Origin: Pseudomonas simiae
GTDB lineage: Bacteria; Pseudomonadota; Gammaproteobacteria; Pseudomonadales; Pseudomonadaceae
Direction of reading: 5' to 3'
Length of the DNA: 64,000 nucleotides
Assembly (NCBI RefSeq): GCF_900111895.1
Contig: NZ_FOKB01000007.1
Location: 266,816 to 330,815 of the forward strand
Below the pieces are notes generated by a model that was not told the DNA's origin, made no database searches, and saw only the letters and a list, made by a program, of their open reading frames with translations. Of this stretch, positions 7,921 to 16,910 are shown piece by piece. Every line of letters starts with the position of its first letter. Within the stretch, counting starts at the first letter, position 1. The position numbers and the translations under genes are program-made.

Positions 7921-8006
7921 AGATTGAGCAGGCCCGGTCAGTATGGAACGATGGTTATTAGGTATTTATCAGAATCGTTGCATTTTGCGGGTTTGTAGCG
8001 CAACCG

Positions 8007-10091
8007 TCACGGATTAACTATCTTCGCGCCAGCCTCGGTAGGTTCATGCTCAAGGGCCGTCCGCGCAGGCACCAGAACCTGCTGTGGATAAGTCTGCGCG
8101 AAATGCACCTCGCCACAGTTATCCACAAGCTTTTTCAAGCGCTGGTTGAACGCGCGACTCACCGCATATTGCCCGCCCGACACCGTGCGAAACTGCGCAG
8201 TGAGCACCACGCCATTAAGGTCCATCTTGTCGACGCCAAACACCTCCAGCGGCCCTTGCAGGTTGTACTTGAGGAACACGTCATCACGGATCGACTGCCC
8301 CGCCTCGCGGATCAGCTCCACCGCCTTGTCCACGTCCGTGTCGTAAGTGAACTGCACCGAGAAGAACGCATACGCAAATTGCCGCGACTGGTTGGTGACT
8401 GCCTTGATTTGCCCGAACGGCACCGAGTGCACAAAGCCCTTGCCATCGCGCAGGCGCAGGGTGCGAATCGTCAGGCCTTCGACGGTGCCGGCGTGGCCCG
8501 AGTCGAGCACCACCCAGTCGCCAATGGACAGGGTGTCTTCGATGATGATGAACAGCCCGGTGATCACGTCCTGCACCAGTTGTTGCGAGCCGAAACCAAT
8601 GGCCAGGCCGACCACCCCGGCACCGGCCAGCAGCGGCGCGACGTTGATCCCGAGATTGGCCATGGTAGTGATCGCGCAGATCACCACCAGAATGATCTTC
8701 ACCGCATTGCGCAGCAACGGCAGGATGGTTTTCACCCGCGTGCTGGGCTGGCGACTGGAGCGTTTGTTGACCGGCGGTTTCAACGCTTCCTGGATAGCCG
8801 TGTCGAGCACCACCCAGAACAGCCAGGTCATCAGCAGGATCAGGCCGATGCTGCTGAGAGAATCACTGATCGCCCGACCCACCGAATTGCGTTGGGCGAA
8901 CTCGAACAGCGACACCCCCCAGATCCGCCCGAGGATCTCGATAAACGCGATGGCCATGACAATACGCAGGATCGCGTGCAACAGGCTGAGGAAGCGTTCC
9001 TTGTAGGCACTGCTGCGCTGGATCGCCACCTGGCTGCGCGACTTGAACAGGTGTTGCAACACCGTGCTGAGAAACACCGTGCCGATCAGCAGGATCGTGG
9101 TGAACAGCGCGCAACGCAGGGTCTTCTGATTATCGTCGCCGGCGCCGATCAGGTTGATTGCCGAGACCAGCACCATCAGCAGAATCGGCCAATACCACAA
9201 CCCGGAAAACACCCGCAGTGATTGCTGCAACGCCGGATGTTTGAGGCGTTGGGTCAACGGCCGGTTACGAATCAGATGAGCCACCGGCCGACGCAGTCGT
9301 ACCACCAGCACGCCGAAGATCACCGCCGCGAACAAACCGGTAAACACCGCGATACTGCTGGTGATATTGCCACCGAGCTGGCGAGCGATCTGGGGGCTGG
9401 TCAACGCATCGCTGAGGGCCGCGAGAAAGCCGATCAGGAACAGCGGTTTGGGGCAGTAGCTGCGAATAATCCGAACCGCCGGGCGCTTGTGTCCGACATT
9501 GAACATGACAATGACGCACAACAGCATCGAGGTGGAAAAAATGCCGCTGCTGGTGGCGTAGGCAAAACACAGCGCCAGCGCGCGACCTATGGAGGTGGGT
9601 AAAAAGTGGCTGACATACAGGGTCAGCGGCAGGCAAATCAGCGCAGGAATCGTATAGGGAATCACGTACCCGAGCACTGCCAGCAGGCGCTCGCGCCGCT
9701 CGAAGAAAGTGCGACGGCCCAAGCGCTGCACGATAAACCGCCCCAGGAGCGTCAGCACCACAAAAGCCCCGCACCACACGCCGGACAGCAACAGGAAATC
9801 CCCCGCCACGCTCCAGGGTGAGCGCGCAGCCGTCTGATTGACCAACCGCCCGACCTCATCGGCCGCTCGGTCCGCCCGCAGGCGCCACTCATCGATCAGG
9901 TTCTGATTGAGATCGAGCTTTTGCTGTACGTCATCAATGCTGGAACTGATCGCCCCAAGCAAACCGCCCTCCACCAGCAATTCCGGCTTCGCCGGCGCTT
10001 CAGGTTCAGGCGCCGTGGCCGCAGCCTGTAGCGCGCCACTGCCGCAGAACAGCAGCGCGCCGAGCAGTAATGCAGTCTTTAGATTCAGCAA
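8007..10091 (-). CDS. Large MscS-family mechanosensitive channel protein
   Basis: A 694-residue membrane protein. A signal peptide (MLNLKTALLLGALLFCGSGALQA) leads into a short periplasmic helical part (about 30-90). Multiple membrane helices follow, and an MscS pore/beta domain lies at about residues 460-640: GINVAPLLAGAGVVGLAIGFGSQQLVQDVITG is the pore-lining helix, followed by the FIIIEDTLSIGDWV segment. It has no very long coiled periplasmic domain like MscK, so it is a mid-size family member. The likely start is TTG at 10091 with GGAG 9 bases upstream. Monocistronic by position. Confidence 0.87.
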   Translation of the reverse strand: MLNLKTALLLGALLFCGSGALQAAATAPEPEAPAKPELLVEGGLLGAISSSIDDVQQKLDLNQNLIDEWRLRADRAADEVGRLVNQTAARSPWSVAGDFLLLSGVWCGAFVVLTLLGRFIVQRLGRRTFFERRERLLAVLGYVIPYTIPALICLPLTLYVSHFLPTSIGRALALCFAYATSSGIFSTSMLLCVIVMFNVGHKRPAVRIIRSYCPKPLFLIGFLAALSDALTSPQIARQLGGNITSSIAVFTGLFAAVIFGVLVVRLRRPVAHLIRNRPLTQRLKHPALQQSLRVFSGLWYWPILLMVLVSAINLIGAGDDNQKTLRCALFTTILLIGTVFLSTVLQHLFKSRSQVAIQRSSAYKERFLSLLHAILRIVMAIAFIEILGRIWGVSLFEFAQRNSVGRAISDSLSSIGLILLMTWLFWVVLDTAIQEALKPPVNKRSSRQPSTRVKTILPLLRNAVKIILVVICAITTMANLGINVAPLLAGAGVVGLAIGFGSQQLVQDVITGLFIIIEDTLSIGDWVVLDSGHAGTVEGLTIRTLRLRDGKGFVHSVPFGQIKAVTNQSRQFAYAFFSVQFTYDTDVDKAVELIREAGQSIRDDVFLKYNLQGPLEVFGVDKMDLNGVVLTAQFRTVSGGQYAVSRAFNQRLKKLVDNCGEVHFAQTYPQQVLVPARTALEHEPTEAGAKIVNP

Positions 10092-10262
10092 AACACCGGG
10101 CTCCTTCAGAAGGGTCTGTAAGGAACTGACGGGTTTGGGCGTTGATCGTTCCCCTTCAGCGACATCTTTATGCCGTCTGTAGGACGCTGGAAACTTTCAG
10201 CCAAAAATCACAGTCAGCCATAAACAGGGGGCCAGGCCCCCACTTCTTCCACAGGAGCAATC

Positions 10263-11042
10263 ATGGCTGCGATCCCCGACTGGGTGCCCATCACCCCCAG
10301 CGTCGCCATCACTCGCTTCACGGTGCTGACGGTCAATATCCACAAGGGCTTCACTGCCCTGAACCGACGTTTCATCCTGCCCGAGCTGCGTGAAGCGGTG
10401 CGCAGCGTGGGCGCCGACATGGTGTTCCTCCAGGAAATCCACGGCACCCACGAACGCCACCCCCAGCGCTTCAGTGACTGGCCGAACATGCCGCAGTACG
10501 AGTTCCTCGCCGACAGCATCTGGCCGCAGTTCGCCTACGGGCGCAATGCCGTCTATCCCCATGGCGACCACGGCAATGCGCTGCTGTCGAAATTCCAGAT
10601 CGTGCGCCATGACAACCTCGATATCTCCCAAAGCGGCCATGAAAACCGTGGCCTGCTGCATTGCGTGCTGCGTATGCCAGGTACCGGCCAGGAGATACAT
10701 GCGATTTGCATCCACCTGGGCTTGCGCGAGGTACACCGCCAGCAGCAATTACGCCTGATCGAACAGCGCATCAGCGAGATCCCGGCCGACGCGCCGCTGG
10801 TGGTCGCCGGTGATTTCAACGATTGGCGACAAAAGGCCGACCTGAGCAAGGCCGGCTTGAAGGAGGTGTTTATTGAATCCATGGGCAAACCTGCGCGCAC
10901 CTTCCCGGCGCGCCTGCCGTTGCTGGCGCTGGACCGGATTTATGTGCGCAATCTGAAGGTGCATAACCCTAGGGTGCTGACGACTCGGCCTTGGTCCCAC
11001 CTGTCCGACCATGTACCGCTCTCGGTGGAGATCGAGCTATGA
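10263..11042 (+). CDS. Endonuclease/exonuclease/phosphatase family protein (YbhP-like)
   Basis: A 259-residue EEP-fold metal-dependent phosphoesterase: LTVNIHKGF (metal-site Asn), FLQEIHG (metal-site Glu), VVAGDFNDW (catalytic Asp and Asn) and SDHVPLSVEIEL (catalytic His) are all in place. AGGAGCAATC precedes the ATG. The stop overlaps the start of the cardiolipin synthase gene, and a YbhN-like gene follows, reproducing the E. coli ybhP-ybhO(clsB)-ybhN order. A role in phospholipid metabolism is inferred from this context. Confidence 0.85.
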   Translation: MAAIPDWVPITPSVAITRFTVLTVNIHKGFTALNRRFILPELREAVRSVGADMVFLQEIHGTHERHPQRFSDWPNMPQYEFLADSIWPQFAYGRNAVYPHGDHGNALLSKFQIVRHDNLDISQSGHENRGLLHCVLRMPGTGQEIHAICIHLGLREVHRQQQLRLIEQRISEIPADAPLVVAGDFNDWRQKADLSKAGLKEVFIESMGKPARTFPARLPLLALDRIYVRNLKVHNPRVLTTRPWSHLSDHVPLSVEIEL

Positions 11043-12301
11043 ACGTGGCCGTGGAACATATCTCCACCGACCAGCCGCCGGACGAAGCCAAGGCTCGCGA
11101 CCTGGATTACGGCTGGCAGAGTGGCAACCAGATTGAGTTGCTGGAGAACGGCGAGGCCTATTTTCCCAAGGTGTTCGAAGCCCTGCGCGCGGCCCGACGG
11201 GAGATTCTGCTGGAGACCTTCATCCTCTTCGAAGACAAGGTAGGCCATGAGCTGCAGGGCATCTTGATCGAGGCCGCAGAGCGTGGGGTCAAGGTAGTGG
11301 TCAGCCTGGACGGTTTTGGTTGTGGCGAACTGAGCCCAACGTTTCTCGGCGAACTGGCGGCCGCCGGGGTCACGGTGCAAATGTTTGACCCCGCATCCAA
11401 GACCCTGGGTTTTCGCACCAATTGGTTTCGCCGCCTGCACCGCAAGATTGTGGTGGTGGACGCTGAAGTGGCGTTTATCGGCGGGATCAATTTCTCCGCC
11501 GATCACCTGGGGGATTTCGGCCCCGAAGCCAAGCAGGATTACGCGGTGCAGGTAATAGGCCCCGCCGTGGCTGACCTGCATCACTTCGCCCTGGCGCAAA
11601 GCGGTCGCCAGGTCCGCACGCGACGTGGCTGGCGGCGGCGCCAGCAGCGGCCTTCGTTGTGGTCCACCGACAAGGGCGATGGCCTGGTGCGCCTGATTTA
11701 TCGGGACAACGTACAGCATCGCGATGACATCGAAGAGGCGTATATCCACGCGCTGAGCAAGGCACAAAAACGCGCGGTGATTGCCAACGCCTACTTCTTC
11801 CCAGGCTATCGCCTGCTGCGCGAAATCCGCAACGCCGCGCGCCGGGGCGTGCACGTGCAACTGATCATGCAGGGCCAGCCAGACGTCCTGCTGGCCAAAC
11901 TGGCGGCGCGGATGCTCTACGACTACCTGCTCAAGGATGGCGTGGTGATCCACGAATATTGCCAGCGCCCGCTGCACGGCAAAGTCGCGTTGGTGGATGA
12001 CGAATGGAGCACCGTGGGGTCGAGCAATCTGGACCCGTTGAGCCTGTCGCTGAACCTGGAAGCCAACGTATTGATTCGCGACCGCGGATTCAATCAACAG
12101 CTCTACAAACGCCTGGAGATACTCGCCCGCGACCACTGCCAGACCATGCCGGAAAACCGCAAGCCGCGCCTGTGGCTCTGGCGATTGACGGTGGGTTTTC
12201 TGGTGTTTCATGTGATGCGCCATTTCCCTGCGTTGACGGGTTGGCTGCCCGCGCACAAGCCACGTTTGAAACCGATTGAGAGCCAGGCCAATGACCACTG
12301 A
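11039..12301 (+). CDS. clsB: Cardiolipin synthase B (phospholipase D family)
   Basis: A 420-residue PLD-superfamily enzyme with two HKD motifs: HRKIVVVDAEVAFIGG near residue 134 and HGKVALVDDEWSTVGSSN near residue 313. This pattern and length match ClsB/YbhO. That enzyme makes cardiolipin from phosphatidylglycerol and can also use other alcohol acceptors. No N-terminal membrane helices are present, unlike ClsA. A C-terminal hydrophobic stretch (LTVGFLVFHVMRHF) may anchor it. The ATG at 11039 overlaps the EEP stop by 4 bases; the downstream gene starts 11 bases before this stop, so all three genes are translationally coupled. Confidence 0.9.
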   Translation: MNVAVEHISTDQPPDEAKARDLDYGWQSGNQIELLENGEAYFPKVFEALRAARREILLETFILFEDKVGHELQGILIEAAERGVKVVVSLDGFGCGELSPTFLGELAAAGVTVQMFDPASKTLGFRTNWFRRLHRKIVVVDAEVAFIGGINFSADHLGDFGPEAKQDYAVQVIGPAVADLHHFALAQSGRQVRTRRGWRRRQQRPSLWSTDKGDGLVRLIYRDNVQHRDDIEEAYIHALSKAQKRAVIANAYFFPGYRLLREIRNAARRGVHVQLIMQGQPDVLLAKLAARMLYDYLLKDGVVIHEYCQRPLHGKVALVDDEWSTVGSSNLDPLSLSLNLEANVLIRDRGFNQQLYKRLEILARDHCQTMPENRKPRLWLWRLTVGFLVFHVMRHFPALTGWLPAHKPRLKPIESQANDH

Positions 12302-13238
12302 ATCCAGGTTCAAACGCTGGAAGAAACCGCTGACCATCGCCTTCTTCCTGGTGCTGATCGTGTTGTTCACCCTGCTCGCGCGGCGTATCGATTGGAGCGA
12401 AGTGGTGCAAACCCTGGGCGACTTCAAGGTGCGCACACTGGTGATTGCAGGTGCACTGACACTGTGCAGTTTTCTGGTGTACGCCAGCTTCGACTTGATC
12501 GGCCGCACCTACATCCGTCAGAACCTGGTGTGGAAGCAGATCCTGCCGGTGGGCATCATCAGCTACGCCTTCAACCTCAATCTGAGCGCGTGGGTCGGCG
12601 GCATTGCCATGCGTTATCGGCTGTATTCGCGACTAGGGGTGAGCACCAGCAATATCGCCAAGATCCTCGGTCTGAGCCTGGCCACCAATTGGTTTGGCTA
12701 CATGGCGATTGCCGGGGTGGTGTTCAGCAGCGGCTTGGTGACCATGCCGCCGGGATGGAAAGTCAGCACCACCGCATTGCAAGGCATTGGCGCATTGTTG
12801 GTACTGGCCAGCCTCGGCTATCTACTGGCCTGCCAGTTTTCGAAGAAACGCGCGTGGACGATTCGCGGCATGGAAATCAACCTGCCATCGGTGCGCATGG
12901 CGTGCCTGCAGTTGATGCTGGGCGCGTTGAATTGGTCGCTGATGGCCGCGGTGATCTTCACCCTGTTGCCGGCCAAGCTGGACTATCCGCTGGTGCTGGG
13001 CGTGTTGTTGATCAGCGCGATTGCCGGGGTGCTGACCCATATTCCGGCCGGGCTGGGTGTGCTCGAAGCGGTCTTTATTGCGCTGTTGCAGCATGAAGCG
13101 TCGCGGGGCAGCTTACTGGCCGGGTTGATTGCGTATCGGGCCATCTACTTTATTGTGCCGCTGCTGATCGCACTGGTGATGTATCTGGGCGTGGAGGCGA
13201 AGGCAAAGGCGTTGCGGGTGAAAAAAACACCCGCCTGA
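12291..13238 (+). CDS. YbhN-like LPG-synthase transmembrane domain protein
   Basis: A 315-residue polytopic membrane protein with about eight helices, starting with one at residues 15-35. It carries the flippase-type lysylphosphatidylglycerol synthase TM fold (signature-like IPAGLGVLEAVFIALL near residue 255) without the synthetase domain. It overlaps clsB by 11 bases. Together with the EEP protein and ClsB it forms a ybhPON-like operon. Members are suspected to move or position phospholipids; that function is inference here. Confidence 0.83.
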   Translation: MTTESRFKRWKKPLTIAFFLVLIVLFTLLARRIDWSEVVQTLGDFKVRTLVIAGALTLCSFLVYASFDLIGRTYIRQNLVWKQILPVGIISYAFNLNLSAWVGGIAMRYRLYSRLGVSTSNIAKILGLSLATNWFGYMAIAGVVFSSGLVTMPPGWKVSTTALQGIGALLVLASLGYLLACQFSKKRAWTIRGMEINLPSVRMACLQLMLGALNWSLMAAVIFTLLPAKLDYPLVLGVLLISAIAGVLTHIPAGLGVLEAVFIALLQHEASRGSLLAGLIAYRAIYFIVPLLIALVMYLGVEAKAKALRVKKTPA

Positions 13239-13242
13239 ACGC

Positions 13243-13998
13243 TTACTGGGATTGGATGATGCTCAACCGCTCGCCCACCACCATCTCGGTGATCCAGTCC
13301 ACCAGGATTGAGGTGTACGCTTGCTGGGACACCGGATCGCTGAGGGAATGGTCGGCACCGTCGATGATGCGATGGGTCAGGGAGTGAGTCTGCTGGCACG
13401 CCGCGCGGTAACTCATGATGGTGGCGTGGGGCACGTGGTCATCGGTTTCCGACTCAACGATCAAGACATCCCCGGTAAACGCCGAACACGCGTGCAAGGC
13501 GCGATTGGTTTCGGCGTGGACCAAGGTGCTGCGGTAATCCATCAGGTCGGCCTTGTCCAGATCACGCTTGGGCTTGAGCCACTCATGATCGCGGTACAGC
13601 GCCGGCACGCGCAGCGCCAGCCAGCGCACCGGGCGCAGTGAGGTAAGAATCGCCGCGAGGTAGCCACCGTAACTGGTGCCCACCACCGCGACCGCCGAGG
13701 TGTCGATGGCCGGGTGCGCCAACAGCCGGTCATAGGCCGCCAGCAGGTCGCGCAGGTTGTCTTCGCGGGTGACGCGCGACAATGGAATGCCCGTGCCAGC
13801 GTGCCCGCGCAGGTCGAAGGTCAGGCAGACACAGCCCAAGCCGGCGATGCCTTTGGCGCGCTCAAGGTCTCGCTCCTGGCTACCGCCCCAACCGTGCACA
13901 AACAACACGCCGGGCACTTTGGATTTGGGGCTCAGGAAGGTGCCGCTCATCTGTTCGTCGTCAATATCGATCGCAATGCTTTCGCTTCTAGCCGTCAT
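13243..13998 (-). CDS. Alpha/beta hydrolase
   Basis: A 251-residue serine hydrolase. HGWGGS (residues 35-40) is the oxyanion region, VVGTSYGGY holds the nucleophile Ser109, Asp186 or Asp187 in ESETDDHVPH is the acid, and His217 in DGADHSL completes the triad. It belongs to the dienelactone hydrolase/acylaminoacyl peptidase-like subgroup of cytosolic esterases; substrate unknown. Its start overlaps the end of the DUF3182-like gene by 11 bases on the same strand, so the two are coexpressed. It is convergent with the YbhN-like gene with only 4 bases between. Confidence 0.85.
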   Translation of the reverse strand: MTARSESIAIDIDDEQMSGTFLSPKSKVPGVLFVHGWGGSQERDLERAKGIAGLGCVCLTFDLRGHAGTGIPLSRVTREDNLRDLLAAYDRLLAHPAIDTSAVAVVGTSYGGYLAAILTSLRPVRWLALRVPALYRDHEWLKPKRDLDKADLMDYRSTLVHAETNRALHACSAFTGDVLIVESETDDHVPHATIMSYRAACQQTHSLTHRIIDGADHSLSDPVSQQAYTSILVDWITEMVVGERLSIIQSQ

Positions 13999-15097
13999 AA
14001 GATTTAACCGTCACGTACTTGAGAAGAAACTCGCTGTTTTCCGCCGGGCCGCGATACACCTCGATGGCATCGGCCGGCAACGGTTGGTCCACATAGGTTT
14101 CCAAGGAGGACACATGGATCGCACGCAGGCCAGGGTTGTTGATAAAACTTTGTAGCGCCGCGACTTCCGCGCTGCTGGCCCCGCCCATCCGCCAGGATTG
14201 TTCGAGCACACCACTGCGGCGCTGGCCGTCGCTGTCGAGACCCTGGGCAATGTCATAGTTGCGCCGCGATGCATAGAAGCCAGGGTAGGCTTCATCGGCA
14301 GCCGTGTCGAAGACCTGGGCTTGTTTGATGGCTTCGCGTACGTCGTCGGGCAGTTGGAGCTGTAACAGGTCTTCGTAGTAACCCGGCACCACCAGCAGGT
14401 TGGAGCCACCGTAAACGTCTTCGCCCTGCCCGTCTTGCGTTAGGTATTGCTCGCCGCAGTAGCTGAACACGTAATCACCGATAAAGCTCTGGCCGACGCT
14501 GTGGGTGACCACGTCGTGCAGGTCTTGCTCCAGCACCACGCCTTCGCTAAAGCGTTTCGCGGCATCAGGTCGCGCCAGCACCGCTTCGAATTCATCCAGG
14601 CTGTGGATAACTTCCTGCCCTCGGCCCGCGCAGGCGTGCACGGGTTTCAAACGGATGGGTCCACTGTAGAGCAAGCGCGTGGCGGCTGGGCGCGCGTCTT
14701 CCAGTGCGAAAACGCTCAAGCCGTCCAGCACGACTTTACGGACACGCTCGCAGAACAGTGCCGACCAACCTTCGGGCGCTTTGGCTTCAGGGCCGAGCAA
14801 ACCATGGCTGATGGCTTTGGTGCAGATGAAATCGTGGTCAACGTACCCGCCCCACAAATCCTGCGGCCCCGTGATATTGAGCGCTCGCGCCTGGGCCGGG
14901 CCGACCAGGGTTTGTGTGGGCAGCAGGTACAGCGCCAGCCCCGCGTGCAGATCAGCGTCATAACTGCCACCGAACTTGAGCCCGAGGATCTGCGCCAGCC
15001 AGCGCGCCAGGGCGCGGTTGGTTTCGATTTCATGCAGGGGCGCGCCCTCACGTGTGGAGTGAGCGACTACCAGCTTCTTGCGTTGAATCGGGGTCAT
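13988..15097 (-). CDS. DUF3182-like protein, possible ATP-grasp
   Basis: A 369-residue cytosolic protein, starting MTPIQRKKLVVAHSTREGAP. I recall this pattern from the DUF3182 family of pseudomonads, whose members look like divergent biotin-carboxylase/ATP-grasp enzymes. The middle part (about residues 165-300), with RLKPVHACAGRGQEVI, VVLEQDLHDV and YGGSNLLVVPGYYEDLL, would be the ATP-grasp core. Reaction unknown. Translationally coupled to the alpha/beta hydrolase downstream, which suggests a joint small-molecule pathway. Confidence 0.65.
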   Translation of the reverse strand: MTPIQRKKLVVAHSTREGAPLHEIETNRALARWLAQILGLKFGGSYDADLHAGLALYLLPTQTLVGPAQARALNITGPQDLWGGYVDHDFICTKAISHGLLGPEAKAPEGWSALFCERVRKVVLDGLSVFALEDARPAATRLLYSGPIRLKPVHACAGRGQEVIHSLDEFEAVLARPDAAKRFSEGVVLEQDLHDVVTHSVGQSFIGDYVFSYCGEQYLTQDGQGEDVYGGSNLLVVPGYYEDLLQLQLPDDVREAIKQAQVFDTAADEAYPGFYASRRNYDIAQGLDSDGQRRSGVLEQSWRMGGASSAEVAALQSFINNPGLRAIHVSSLETYVDQPLPADAIEVYRGPAENSEFLLKYVTVKSYDG

Positions 15098-15268
15098 GCG
15101 TCCCCCTTGGCCATCCCGCCATGTGTGTATACAGAACGTTGCAGAGATCAGGCCAAGGCGCTCTCGGGCAGGAATACTTTCAAATCAACCAGTTGCTGAA
15201 AAACCGATGGCAGTTGGCCTGCTCTTTTCTGCACGACGCCCTTCTGATGCGGCGGCGTTCTGCACGAT

Positions 15269-16228
15269 TCACACGCCGAAACGGCTGCGGTAATCGCTGG
15301 GCGCCAAGCCGGTGATCTTCTTGAAGGTGGCGCGAAAGGCACTCGGGTCCTGGTAACCCACAGTCCAGGCGATATGGTCGATGGTGCCGTTAGTGAATTC
15401 CAGCATCTGCCGCGCCTTGCCCACGCGCAAGTGCTGACAGTATTCGGTGGGTTTCAAACCCGTGGCGTTGCGAAAGCGCCGTAGGAAGGTGCGCTCTTCC
15501 AAACCGGCTTCCCGGGCCATCGCGGCCAGGGAAACATCCACCGCGCCGCTGGCCTGCAACCAGTGCTGAACCTTGAGGATGGCCGCGTCGCCGTGGCCGA
15601 GAATCGGCGCAAAGTTACTGCCGCATTGGCTGGCACTGTCACTGTGTTCGATCACCAGGAACCGCGCGGTATCGGCCGCGATACTTGGGCCCATCAGGCG
15701 GTCGACCAGGCGCAGGCCGAGTTCGGACCAGGCCATCAAGCCGGCAGTGGTGATCAGGTCGCCGTCATCGACGATGGGCTTATCCGCCTCCAGGCGCACC
15801 GCCGGGTAACGGGCGGCGAAAGATTTGGCAGAAGACCAATGGGTGGTGGCGCTACGTCCGTCAAGCAACCCACTGCGCGCCAGCATGATCGAGCCAATGC
15901 ACACACCGCCCAACACCGTACCCGCCGCGTGTTGCTGGCGAATCCACTCCAACAGCGCGAGGGGCGCCTGGTCTTCGGTGAATTCACCAATCGACGGCGG
16001 CACCAGCACGGCCATCATCGGTTGCTCGGGGCCAGGGTGACTGCTGAATACGCGCGCCGGTTTACCGGTAACATCCACCTGCCAATGGCTGACCCGCAGC
16101 AAGGGCAATTGCGCGGATTGATGTTCGGCGGCGATGCGGTTGGCCACGCCGAACAGGTCGGTCAAGCCATGCACGGCGGCCAACTGCGCACCTTGGTAGA
16201 TCAACACGCCCAGCTCGACGACCACCAT
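15269..16228 (-). CDS. GlxA-type AraC family regulator
   Basis: A 319-residue regulator with an N-terminal DJ-1/PfpI-like domain (about 1-190; nucleophile-elbow GGVCIGSIMLARSG) and a C-terminal AraC/XylS double helix-turn-helix (about 220-318; LEERTFLRRFRNATGLKPTEYCQHLRV and AWTVGYQDPSAFRATFKKITGL). The ATG at 16228 has AGGGGG about 10 bases upstream. It is divergent from the cysteine hydrolase gene, 97 bases apart, a common pairing in which the regulator controls the hydrolase. Confidence 0.88.
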   Translation of the reverse strand: MVVVELGVLIYQGAQLAAVHGLTDLFGVANRIAAEHQSAQLPLLRVSHWQVDVTGKPARVFSSHPGPEQPMMAVLVPPSIGEFTEDQAPLALLEWIRQQHAAGTVLGGVCIGSIMLARSGLLDGRSATTHWSSAKSFAARYPAVRLEADKPIVDDGDLITTAGLMAWSELGLRLVDRLMGPSIAADTARFLVIEHSDSASQCGSNFAPILGHGDAAILKVQHWLQASGAVDVSLAAMAREAGLEERTFLRRFRNATGLKPTEYCQHLRVGKARQMLEFTNGTIDHIAWTVGYQDPSAFRATFKKITGLAPSDYRSRFGV

Positions 16229-16325
16229 TGTCAGTTTTCCCCCTGTTATTGTCGGCGCAGCCAATCCCCGGTGCGGGCGCCAGCTAAGATACTGGGCCCA
16301 TCAACCCATCACGAGGCAACACAAC

Positions 16326-16889
16326 ATGGCCAAGCAAGCGCTCATCCTAATCGATATCCAGAACGACTACTTCCCCCAAGGCAAGTGGCCACTCGACGGC
16401 GTGGACGCCGCGGCAGACAAGGCCGCGCAAGTACTGCAGGCGTTTCGCCAGGCAGGCGATGCGGTGATTCATGTGCGCCATGAGTTCACGTCCGATGACG
16501 CGCCGTTCTTCACGCCAGGCTCCGAAGGGGCGCATCTGCATTCCAAGGTGCTGAACGAAGGCAGTGAGCCGGTGGTGCTTAAACACTTTGTGAATGCGTT
16601 TCGCGAAACCAACCTGCGCGCACTGCTGGAACAACGCAGCATCACGGACCTGGTGGTGGTTGGCAGCATGAGCCACATGTGCATCGACGGCGTGGTACGG
16701 GCGGCGGCGGACCTGGGCTACAAGGTCACGGTGATTCATGACGCGTGCGCGACACGGGACCTGGAGTTCAATGGCCAGGTGATTCCGGCGGCGCAGGTGC
16801 ATGGGGCGTACATGGCGTCGCTGGCCTTTGGTTATGCGGGTGTGGTGTCGGCAGATGAGTACTTGAAAGCGCAAGCGGCGGCGGCTTGA
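16326..16889 (+). CDS. Isochorismatase-like cysteine hydrolase
   Basis: A 187-residue enzyme of the isochorismatase-like family with the catalytic triad Asp10 (LILIDIQNDYF), Lys86 (VLKHFVNAF) and Cys119 (GSMSHMCIDGVVRAA). The cis-peptide segment precedes the Cys. Such enzymes hydrolyse amides or related bonds (nicotinamidase, ureidoacrylate or N-carbamoyl hydrolases); the exact substrate is not clear. Divergent from the GlxA-type regulator, which probably controls it. Confidence 0.87.
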   Translation: MAKQALILIDIQNDYFPQGKWPLDGVDAAADKAAQVLQAFRQAGDAVIHVRHEFTSDDAPFFTPGSEGAHLHSKVLNEGSEPVVLKHFVNAFRETNLRALLEQRSITDLVVVGSMSHMCIDGVVRAAADLGYKVTVIHDACATRDLEFNGQVIPAAQVHGAYMASLAFGYAGVVSADEYLKAQAAAA

Positions 16890-16910
16890 CCGCCACTTGT
16901 CGTCTTAGCG

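Noticed and set aside
8046..9221. 391-codon plus-strand frame opposite the MscS-family gene
   Set aside because: His/Arg/Gln-rich antisense shadow; the MscS pore motif is unmistakable on the minus strand.
10940..12508. 522-codon minus-strand frame opposite clsB
   Set aside because: Both HKD motifs and the tight operon overlaps prove the plus-strand gene; the other is a codon-bias artefact.
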